This document shows, piece by piece, positions 46,179 through 52,355 of a stretch of 52,355 nt of DNA. The position numbers and the translations under genes were made by a program. The stretch is from a virus. The notes below the pieces were generated by a model, which saw only the letters and a list, made by a program, of their open reading frames with translations, searched no databases and was not told the origin of the DNA. Numbering within the stretch: position 1 is the first letter of the stretch; the number at the start of each line of letters is the position of its first letter. The stretch lies in the IMG/VR virus record IMGVR_UViG_3300020183_000108, positions 1 through 52,355 of that record; one strand, written 5' to 3'.

Positions 46179-46828
46179 CACCTGCGGAAGTTATCGTGGA
46201 GGCGCGCAAGCTCCTCCAGGATACCCAATCCCCGTACCGTTATTCTGACACGGACCTGCTCGGGTATGTGAATCAGGTGTTGAAGCGTATCGTGGTATTT
46301 CGACCAGACCTATTTACCAACATCACTAGTATCCCGCTTGCGGCCAACACGGTCATTCAGGACCTCCCAAGCGATGCACACAGGCTGGTTGAGATTTACT
46401 ACATCGACAACTTCAATGCTGTAAGCGAGGTTGAGCGGGAAATCCTTGAGCGGGCTTACCCCCTATGGGTTTCGGACCCATCCGGTATTCCGTTCAATTT
46501 CATCCGCCATCCGCGCAACGCGACCAAGTTCTTTCTGTATCCGCGCCCTATAGCTAACTTGACGGCGACCGCTGAGTACGTGGTTGAGCCAAACAGCTAC
46601 ACCATCAACCAGACCATTCCGTACCTCAAGGAAACCTATCTCGGTGCTGTGATCGACGGTGTTGTGTGGCTGGCCTCCTCCATCGATGATGAGCATGTTC
46701 TGTCCAACCGGGCCAAGCTGTTCTATGATTCGTTTGTGCAGGCGCTTGGGGTTGACCTACAACAGCGGGCCTTGATCGATAATGAGAACGCCCCGGCACC
46801 ACCCATGGCAGCAGGTAGGCCGCAATGA
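46175..46828 (+). CDS. Head-tail adaptor protein
   Basis: The 217-residue protein has the podovirus adaptor fold pattern: an N-terminal helix pair (TPAEVIVEARKLLQD, DLLGYVNQVLKRIV), a PDLFTN loop, then beta segments and an aromatic YLKETYLGAVIDGVVW helix. It probably binds the portal and seals the head. It overlaps neighbours at both ends and uses GTG 46175. T7 gp11-type adaptors hold the same place after the coat region. Confidence 0.7.
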   Translation: MTPAEVIVEARKLLQDTQSPYRYSDTDLLGYVNQVLKRIVVFRPDLFTNITSIPLAANTVIQDLPSDAHRLVEIYYIDNFNAVSEVEREILERAYPLWVSDPSGIPFNFIRHPRNATKFFLYPRPIANLTATAEYVVEPNSYTINQTIPYLKETYLGAVIDGVVWLASSIDDEHVLSNRAKLFYDSFVQALGVDLQQRALIDNENAPAPPMAAGRPQ

Positions 46829-47496
46829 CAAGCAGAGCTTTCTCTACCCTGTCAGCCAAGATCAGCGCGAGTGTCCCCGGGTGTCCGTATCCTCTGCTGA
46901 TACAATACATCCGAGATGCAGCTATTCGGGTCTGCGAGCGCGCCCTGGTGTGGCGCTACGAGCAGCCTGCGTTCAACCTGACGCCAGGGGTTTACGAGTA
47001 CAGCTTCAACAAGCCGGATGACACGCTTGTGCAGTCCGTGCTTTCGGCTACGCTCAACGACAGCCCTCTGGAAGTGTTGACGCTCGATGCAGCTACGAAG
47101 CTGTACCCCAAGTGGCCAATTCTTTCCACAACCTCCACAGCCATTGCTGAGAATGGTAGCGAGCCTCGCTCTTTGGCTCAGGTGGATGTTCACCGATACG
47201 TGGTGCTTCCGGCCCCGGATGCGAGCAAGACCTATTCAGTACGTATGATCTATGCACTGAAGCCCAGCCGGTCAGCACTTGAGATGGATGAGGCTGTGTT
47301 TGATGAGTATGAGCTACCCATCATACACTACGCTTTGCAGACCCTGTTGGCTCTGCCCCAGGTACAGTGGGCCGATAGAGCCCTGGCTACCTACCATGCC
47401 AAGCAGTTCTTGTTCACACTCACCGAAGCCCGCGCCCAGTCTAATCTAGGCGTGTTCCGGGGATCGCTTGCAATGCGCTTCCCGCCCTTCGCATAG
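46825..47496 (+). CDS. Second adaptor or tail-connector protein
   Basis: This 223-residue protein begins TSRAFSTLSAKISASVPGCP and, like its neighbour, has an N-terminal helical part (LLIQYIRDAAIRVCERALVW), a beta middle, then a helical end (HYALQTLLALPQVQWADRAL). The order suggests a paralogue or partner of the preceding adaptor forming the neck ring. It overlaps the adaptor by ATGA. Function is inferred from position. Confidence 0.6.
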   Translation: MTSRAFSTLSAKISASVPGCPYPLLIQYIRDAAIRVCERALVWRYEQPAFNLTPGVYEYSFNKPDDTLVQSVLSATLNDSPLEVLTLDAATKLYPKWPILSTTSTAIAENGSEPRSLAQVDVHRYVVLPAPDASKTYSVRMIYALKPSRSALEMDEAVFDEYELPIIHYALQTLLALPQVQWADRALATYHAKQFLFTLTEARAQSNLGVFRGSLAMRFPPFA

Positions 47497-47505
47497 GAGG
47501 CGCCT

Positions 47506-47856
47506 ATGGACCCGCGCGTAACGGATACTCGGATCAGGCTGGTGCGTAACGACACTGGCCCGCAGATTCAGTTGACCCTAACCAATGAGGCCACGGGCGC
47601 TGCCATCGATCTGAGTAGCGCCACTGCTACCATGCACTTCAAGTCAGTGACCACTGGCACTGTGGTGTTTAGCCGAGCCCTGTCTATCCCGGCCCTGACG
47701 GCCACGCAGGGTATTGCAGTTGTGGTTTGGGGTGCGACTGACCTCAATCAGACTGCGGGTGATTATGATGGGGAGGTCGAGATTACGTTCTCCACGGGTA
47801 TGCGGCAGACGGTCTATGATGTCCTGAAGTTTCGGTTGCGCGAACAGTTTGCATGA
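47506..47856 (+). CDS. BppU-like Ig-type tail protein
   Basis: This 116-residue protein has the pattern seen in N-terminal BppU-type domains: IQLTLTNEATGAAIDLSSATATMHF, then GTVVFSRALSIPAL and DLNQTAGDYDGEVEITFS. It forms a beta sandwich. In such phages these small proteins contribute to fibre or baseplate connection. GGAGG precedes ATG 47506. Confidence 0.65.
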   Translation: MDPRVTDTRIRLVRNDTGPQIQLTLTNEATGAAIDLSSATATMHFKSVTTGTVVFSRALSIPALTATQGIAVVVWGATDLNQTAGDYDGEVEITFSTGMRQTVYDVLKFRLREQFA

Positions 47857-48713
47857 GGATTGATCCGACCCGGATACGGATACGGGCAGTTGTACAGGCT
47901 GCTACTGCCAAGGCCACGGTTTCCGCTGTGGCCTTTCGTGCATCTGTACTCGTGCCATACATTCGGATTCGGACACTTTTGGGTCAGTTTTTCAAGTTCT
48001 TTCAACTCACTGATACAGTTGGGGTGTCTGAGGGTCAGAGTTACTTTGCTGAGGACTACGTTGAGCCCGGGTATGTAGGCGCCGGGTTCTTCATCAACTT
48101 TACCAAAGTCATTACTGACACAGTTGGTGTAACTGAACTGTTTGGCTTTTTTCGAGACAGAGCTGTCCCAGATTCAGCTACGACGACTGATTCTGCGGCA
48201 CTGACTTTTGGCGCGTCGAAGGCCGATTCAGCCACGGTAGCAGATACAGCGCCTACTCTCGCTTTTACCAAGGCCCCGGCTGACTCGACCAGTGCAGCCG
48301 ATGCGATTACGGCGTTTTCTGCATCCAAAGTTTTGGCGGATACGGCTACGGGTGCCGACAGCCCGGCACTCCTCGTAGCCAAGCCAGTTACAAATACAGC
48401 TTCAGCCGCTGATGCCTTTGTTGCCAGCGTCCTCAAACCACTGGCTGATACAGCTTCGGGAGCGGATACCCGCGTATTCGACTTTACCAAGATTGTCAGT
48501 GACTTAGCCGCACTGACAGACGCTGCCGCTTTATCTGCGTCAAAAGCCTTGTCTGATACCTCTACCCTAGCGGATGTTGTTGCAAATTTAGCGGGTAAGG
48601 GTATTATAGACACTGCGACCGCTGCTGATAGCGGTTTTGTGCTGATACAGGATTATTGTGACTTCACCTACTTTGCGGAGGACTACGTAGGCGAGTCCCG
48701 CACGTTCACCTAG
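47853..48713 (+). CDS. Repeat-containing tail protein with 18-residue D[ST]xxxxD units
   Basis: The 286-residue protein has eleven units starting at residues 54, 89, 107, 125, 144, 163, 181, 199, 217, 235 and 253, nearly all 18-19 residues apart, following D-[ST]-[AS]-[ST]-x-x-D-[AS]. A YFAEDYV motif stands near each end of the array (64-70 and 273-279). Such regular repeats suggest an extended beta-solenoid or fibre stalk. It overlaps the BppU-like gene by four bases. Function in fibre attachment is inferred. Confidence 0.6.
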   Translation: MRIDPTRIRIRAVVQAATAKATVSAVAFRASVLVPYIRIRTLLGQFFKFFQLTDTVGVSEGQSYFAEDYVEPGYVGAGFFINFTKVITDTVGVTELFGFFRDRAVPDSATTTDSAALTFGASKADSATVADTAPTLAFTKAPADSTSAADAITAFSASKVLADTATGADSPALLVAKPVTNTASAADAFVASVLKPLADTASGADTRVFDFTKIVSDLAALTDAAALSASKALSDTSTLADVVANLAGKGIIDTATAADSGFVLIQDYCDFTYFAEDYVGESRTFT

Positions 48714-48723
48714 GGAGTGTATC

Positions 48724-49182
48724 ATGGGTACCATTGAGCAACTCAAGGCGGCGGGTAAACTCTCCATCGTCCTTAAAGATGAAAAGGGTGCGGTGAAAGA
48801 AACGCGCGAGATCAAGAATCTCGTCGTGAACACCGGCCTTGGTCATATCACCTCCCGTTTGCTAGGCACATCATCTAACGTGATGTCTCACATGGCTCTT
48901 GGCTCGGGTACAACCGCCGCTGCTGCCGGTGACACAGCACTCGAGTCGCAGCTTGGTTCGCGTAAGGCGTTGACTTCATCCACACAGAGCGGGTCGAATA
49001 ACGAGAGTGTCGTGTACGTGGCTACGTTCTCTGCCGGTGAGAGCACTGGGGCGGTCACTGAGGCCGGTATCTTCAATGCTTCGACTTCCGGTACCATGCT
49101 TTGCCGCACAGTGTTCTCTGTGGTCAACAAGGCCGCAGGTGACACCCTTCAGGTTACATGGACGCTGACCTTCTCGGCGTAA
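48724..49182 (+). CDS. Conserved tail protein
   Basis: The 152-residue protein contains ALGSGTTAAAAGDTALESQLG and FSAGESTGAVTEAGIFNASTS, a conserved pattern in small tail proteins with a beta-rich C-terminus (TMLCRTVFSVVNK). GGGAG precedes ATG 48724. It sits within the fibre cluster and may join fibres to the tail. Function is unknown. Confidence 0.65.
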   Translation: MGTIEQLKAAGKLSIVLKDEKGAVKETREIKNLVVNTGLGHITSRLLGTSSNVMSHMALGSGTTAAAAGDTALESQLGSRKALTSSTQSGSNNESVVYVATFSAGESTGAVTEAGIFNASTSGTMLCRTVFSVVNKAAGDTLQVTWTLTFSA

Positions 49183-49192
49183 AGAGGCACTG

Positions 49193-49999
49193 ATGACAAC
49201 CATCGTAACTCGCGCGGGTAAGGGTTCGCCACTAACGAACAGTGAAGTTGATACCAACTTCACGAACCTCAATACCGACAAGTTAGAGACCAGCGGTGGT
49301 AGTCTCACCGGTGCAGTGAGCGTTGCTGCCAGCACCACGGGTGCACTTGTTAGGATCACACAGACAGGCACGGGTGATGCCCTGCTTGTTGAAGATTCAG
49401 CCAACCCAGACAGCTCACCCTTCGTGGTTGACGCCACCGGTAACGTGGGCATCGGCACTACAACCCCTGCTAATAAGTTGTCGGTAGCTGCGGCATCTGG
49501 CGCGGTAAACGTCACAGTTACTAATGGTACCGGCACTCAAGCCGTTGGTGTAACATCAGGTAATGCCGGGTTGCTTGGTATGACCAGCAACCATGAGCTT
49601 GGTATCTACACCAACAACACTGTTCGTATGACCATTCAGGCTGCGGGCAATGTAGGTGTCGGTACCGCGTCTCCCGCAGTCAAGTTTGCTATCTCATCCA
49701 CTGATGCGTTGTTGATTCCTGTCGGCACGACCGGTGAACGCCCCGCCGGTGCCACAGGCTATCTGCGCTTCAATAGCACCACAACGAGCTTTGAGGGTCA
49801 TAACGGCACAGCTTGGGGTTCTATCGGTGGCGGCGCTACTGGCGGCGGTACTGACCAGATATTTTTCTTGAACGGCCAGACGGTGAACAGCAGCTATTCA
49901 ATTCCCAGCGGTCAGAATGCTGGTACGTTTGGAACTATTACTGTGGCAAGCGGCGCGACGGTAACGGTTCCGTCAGGTAGCACATGGACGGTGGTTTAA
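49193..49999 (+). CDS. Tail fibre protein with Peptidase-S74-type repeat motifs
   Basis: The 268-residue protein starts TTIVTRAGKGSPLTNSEVD, includes VDTNFTNLNTDKLE, the GNVGIGTTTPANKL and GNVGVGTASPAVKF fibre repeats, and a C-terminus of beta strands (TITVASGATVTVPSGSTW). These are common in phage tail fibres, trimeric beta-helices. It lacks the catalytic chaperone of full S74 fibres, so maturation is not autoproteolytic here. AAGAGG precedes ATG 49193. Confidence 0.75.
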   Translation: MTTIVTRAGKGSPLTNSEVDTNFTNLNTDKLETSGGSLTGAVSVAASTTGALVRITQTGTGDALLVEDSANPDSSPFVVDATGNVGIGTTTPANKLSVAAASGAVNVTVTNGTGTQAVGVTSGNAGLLGMTSNHELGIYTNNTVRMTIQAAGNVGVGTASPAVKFAISSTDALLIPVGTTGERPAGATGYLRFNSTTTSFEGHNGTAWGSIGGGATGGGTDQIFFLNGQTVNSSYSIPSGQNAGTFGTITVASGATVTVPSGSTWTVV

Positions 50000-50000
50000 G

Positions 50001-50954
50001 ATGCCCGTAAAGCTGAACTCCGCAGGTGGCGGTTCCGTCACCCTCACCACGCCCAGCACGGCGAGTGATTTTACGCAAACCCTACCCGCCGGGAATGGCA
50101 CTATATTGACCACGGCTGGTGTTACTACGCCTGTTGAGTTTGCTGCTGGCACAGCGGGGTTGCCGTCAATCACCACGACTGGCGACACCAACACGGGTGC
50201 GTTCTTCCCGGCTGCGGATACGGTGGCTATTGGGACAGGCGGTTCAGAGCGCCTCCGCATCGCCTCCGCAGGCCAGATCGGCATTGGCGGCGCAAACTAC
50301 GGCACCTCTGGTCAGGTTCTGACTTCCAATGGTTCTGGCGCTGCGCCGTCTTGGCAGGCCGCTGGTGGCGGCACAGGCGCGTTGAAGAACGTGCAGGTCT
50401 TTACATCGTCCGGCACCTACACGCGCACGTCTGGTGTTACCACGGCGGTTGTGATTGCTGTTGGTGGCGGCGGGGCGGCTGGTGGTGGTGCAAACGGCGG
50501 GACTGGTGGCACCACTTCTTTTGGTTCTCATGTCAACGCTGTCGGGGGGAGTGGTGGCGGGTCTGGAATTAATGGAGGGTTACCTGGAGCGGGCGGGACT
50601 GGGGGGACCGGAGCGACTATTGCAATCAAAGGAGCGCCGGGAAATCCTGGTACTGATGGAGATGGTAGTGCAAATTCTATGCCGGGTAATGGCGGCGGTC
50701 AGGGTGGCGGCACTGGTAAAAGAGCATCCTTTGGAAGCGGCAATCCTGGCGTAAGGGGCGGCGGCGGTGGTGGTATGCAAGATGGTAATTTAAATCCAAG
50801 TGGTGGTGGGGGGCAGGGTGAAACCTGCATAAAATATACCACCACTGTTGGGGCCACGGAAACTGTCACAATCGGAGCTGGCGGCGCAGGTGCAGGAAAT
50901 CCATTGGGTGGTGCAGGCGGCGCGGGCTACATCATCGTGTATGAGTATAGCTGA
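50001..50954 (+). CDS. Glycine-rich tail fibre (adhesin-type)
   Basis: The 317-residue protein has a fibre N-terminus with TLTTPSTASDFTQTLPAGNGT and LRIASAGQIGIGG, then a C-terminal glycine-rich region (about 150-317) with VFTSSGTYTRTSGVTTAVVIAVGG-type start and GG-rich loops ending GGAGYIIVYEYS. Polyglycine segments of this style build PGII-helix receptor-binding tips (as in S16-type adhesins). It may determine host range. ATG 50001 directly follows the preceding stop. Confidence 0.75.
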   Translation: MPVKLNSAGGGSVTLTTPSTASDFTQTLPAGNGTILTTAGVTTPVEFAAGTAGLPSITTTGDTNTGAFFPAADTVAIGTGGSERLRIASAGQIGIGGANYGTSGQVLTSNGSGAAPSWQAAGGGTGALKNVQVFTSSGTYTRTSGVTTAVVIAVGGGGAAGGGANGGTGGTTSFGSHVNAVGGSGGGSGINGGLPGAGGTGGTGATIAIKGAPGNPGTDGDGSANSMPGNGGGQGGGTGKRASFGSGNPGVRGGGGGGMQDGNLNPSGGGGQGETCIKYTTTVGATETVTIGAGGAGAGNPLGGAGGAGYIIVYEYS

Positions 50955-51031
50955 TGCTGCTTTCCATGATGGCTCCCCCAGGTGCGCCTGACCCAGAAGC
51001 CTTAATGAATTTCTATGCGGAGAAACCTGTC

Positions 51032-51247
51032 ATGAATTACGCAATGGTGCAGGATAGCGTGATCGTGAACGTCATTGATTGGGATGGCGTCACGCCATAC
51101 ACCCCGCCCGAAGGCTGCGAGTTGCATCAGTGGGATGGCCCGATGAATATCGGATGGGCTTGGGTGGATGGTGCGCCGGTTGATCCAAATCCGCCTCCCC
51201 CTCCTGTTGAGCCTGCGGCCCCGTCAGAAGGGCCTACGGTAATCTGA
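51032..51247 (+). CDS. Small fibre-region protein
   Basis: The 71-residue protein starts NYAMVQDSVIVNVIDWDGV, has a Trp-rich middle and ends in a Pro-rich tail. GGAGA at 51019-51023 makes ATG 51032 preferable to the TGATG start at 50954, which has no ribosome site and would add 26 residues. Short proteins with this opening are common beside fibre genes and may act as assembly factors. Function is unknown. Confidence 0.55.
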   Translation: MNYAMVQDSVIVNVIDWDGVTPYTPPEGCELHQWDGPMNIGWAWVDGAPVDPNPPPPPVEPAAPSEGPTVI

Positions 51248-51516
51248 TGTTGCAGACCAAGCCCATCACTTTCGGCAAGTTAAGCGGGGTAGTCTATGAC
51301 TTCCCTGCTGCCGTTGATGATTTTCCCATGCACTCTCATGGTGAGGCTGATGTCCATATCACAGTGGTAGCGCGTGGTTCGTTCAAGGCCCATGGCAACG
51401 GGTGGGAGCGGGTTTTTAAGGCCGGTGATGTTGTTGATTGGAGGCCGAATGATCCGCATGAGTTTGTTGCGCTTGAACCTAATTCGCGCATAGTGAACAT
51501 TGTGAAAGGCTCTTGA
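51247..51516 (+). CDS. Cupin-domain protein in the fibre cluster
   Basis: This 89-residue single-domain cupin has the two metal motifs: HSHGEADVHITVVARG (His29, His31, Glu33, Gly44) and GDVVDWRPNDPHEF (His71). Cupins are small beta barrels that bind metal and small ligands or sugars. It overlaps both neighbours by TGATG. Its place between fibre genes suggests a role in receptor binding or sugar handling, not known. A metabolic cupin captured by the phage is another option. Confidence 0.75.
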   Translation: MLQTKPITFGKLSGVVYDFPAAVDDFPMHSHGEADVHITVVARGSFKAHGNGWERVFKAGDVVDWRPNDPHEFVALEPNSRIVNIVKGS

Positions 51517-51517
51517 T

Positions 51518-52355
51518 ATGTCAACATTAGCAGCCACCAACCTCAAACACGCATCATCTGCCAGCAACAACATCGTGCTGGATAGCAGCGGCAACGCGAC
51601 CTTCGCTGGCACTGCGGTGCCTGCGAGCAGCTTCCTGCGGAACCGCATCATTAACGGCGACATGCGGATCGACCAAAGGAATGCTGGGGCGAGTGCAGGC
51701 ACGTCATCAGGCACTTTTACTTATTTTCTTGACCGATGGGTGGGGAGTTACACTCAGACTTCAAAATTCACTGTTCAGCAAAACTCAGGCGCTGTAACGC
51801 CGCCTGCTGGTTTTTCAAACTACCTTGGCATTACGTCTTCATCTGCATATTCTGTCGTATCGAGTGATACTTTCAATATGCAGCAACCCATTGAGGGTTT
51901 TAATATTGCTGATTTAGGTTTTGGCGCTGCTAGCGCTCAACCCGTTACTGTTTCATTTTGGGTGCGTTCAAGTTTGACTGGAACCTTTGGTGGCGCTGCT
52001 TGCAATTCAAACCTGACCCGTTCTTATCCGTTCACATTCACGATCAGCGCCGCCAACACTTGGGAATATAAGACCGTAACTATTGCTGGCGACACTTCAG
52101 GAACATGGGTAACAAACAACGGAGTTGGTCTGCGTTTGTATTTCAACCTTGGGGCAGGGACTACATATAGCGGCACTGCTGGCTCTTGGTACGGGACAAA
52201 CTACCAATCAGCCACAGGCGCAACCAGCGTAGTTGGCACCAATGGCGCGACCTTCTACCTGACCGGCGTCCAACTCGAAGTCGGCACTGCGGCCACGCCG
52301 TTTGAGCGGAGGCAGTTCGGGCAGGAACTGTACCTTTGTCAGCGGTATTATGCTG
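51518..52355 (+). CDS. Tail fibre or receptor-binding protein, truncated by the window edge
   Basis: The gene starts ATG 51518 and stays open to the edge (279 codons). The N-terminus has NIVLDSSGNATFAG and FLRNRIINGDMRIDQRNAG, a widely shared fibre segment, then a carbohydrate-binding-type beta sandwich (SFWVRSSLTGTFGG, LYFNLGAGTTYSG, FYLTGVQLEVG). The visible end FERRQFGQELYLCQRYY is the typical close of these domains, so only a short tail is probably missing. It may complete the fibre cluster just before the gene at the left edge. Confidence 0.8.
   Translation, partial: MSTLAATNLKHASSASNNIVLDSSGNATFAGTAVPASSFLRNRIINGDMRIDQRNAGASAGTSSGTFTYFLDRWVGSYTQTSKFTVQQNSGAVTPPAGFSNYLGITSSSAYSVVSSDTFNMQQPIEGFNIADLGFGAASAQPVTVSFWVRSSLTGTFGGAACNSNLTRSYPFTFTISAANTWEYKTVTIAGDTSGTWVTNNGVGLRLYFNLGAGTTYSGTAGSWYGTNYQSATGATSVVGTNGATFYLTGVQLEVGTAATPFERRQFGQELYLCQRYYA

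Overview
This window is almost the whole genome of a tailed double-stranded DNA bacteriophage (Caudoviricetes). It is most likely a podovirus: it has a large portal protein, a scaffold and coat pair, two adaptor-like proteins, a cluster of very large ejection-type proteins, and no tape-measure, tail sheath or tail tube gene. No integrase, excisionase, tRNA, CRISPR or insertion sequence was seen, so it looks strictly lytic. No phage RNA polymerase gene was found, and the promoters that can be read resemble sigma-70 sites, so host RNA polymerase probably does the transcription. DnaA-type boxes and the overall gene style suggest a proteobacterial host, but host and genus cannot be assigned from sequence alone.

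Layout: (1) Positions 1-15982, plus strand, carry the end of a tail-fibre region gene, a lysis cassette (XhlA-like protein, Pam3-gp28-type holin, GH108 endolysin), a large structural protein, and the ejection cluster (GNAT-like protein, two Ala/Gly/Gln-rich proteins, and a 2513-residue polyvalent protein with a zincin-like metallopeptidase motif). A 58-residue basic gene is embedded out of frame in the 2513-residue gene. (2) Positions 36155 down to 15984, minus strand, carry about 30 tightly overlapping genes. They encode a zinc-ribbon-rich protein, an M20/M28-like peptidase, a MoxR ATPase with a DUF3150-like protein and a VWA/metallopeptidase protein, several small regulators and membrane peptides, a dNTP diphosphohydrolase, family A DNA polymerase, dCMP deaminase, Cas4/RecB-like nuclease, VRR-NUC nuclease, SNF2-type helicase, an SSB-like protein and a primase-helicase. 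(3) Positions 36448-52355, plus strand, carry terminase, portal, scaffold, coat, decoration-type proteins, small basic proteins, adaptors and tail fibres. The last fibre gene runs off the right edge.

The right edge (fibre genes) and left edge (fibre-region gene, then lysis) fit together functionally, so the genome is probably circular or permuted. On that reading it has two transcriptional arms: a minus arm for replication and a plus arm for late genes. They diverge from a promoter and hairpin region at 36156-36447 and converge at 15983, where one hairpin covers both stop codons. An AT-rich 0.7 kb non-coding region (34753-35471) with repeated ACAATCTA motifs, palindromes and two perfect DnaA boxes is the best candidate for a replication origin and control region.
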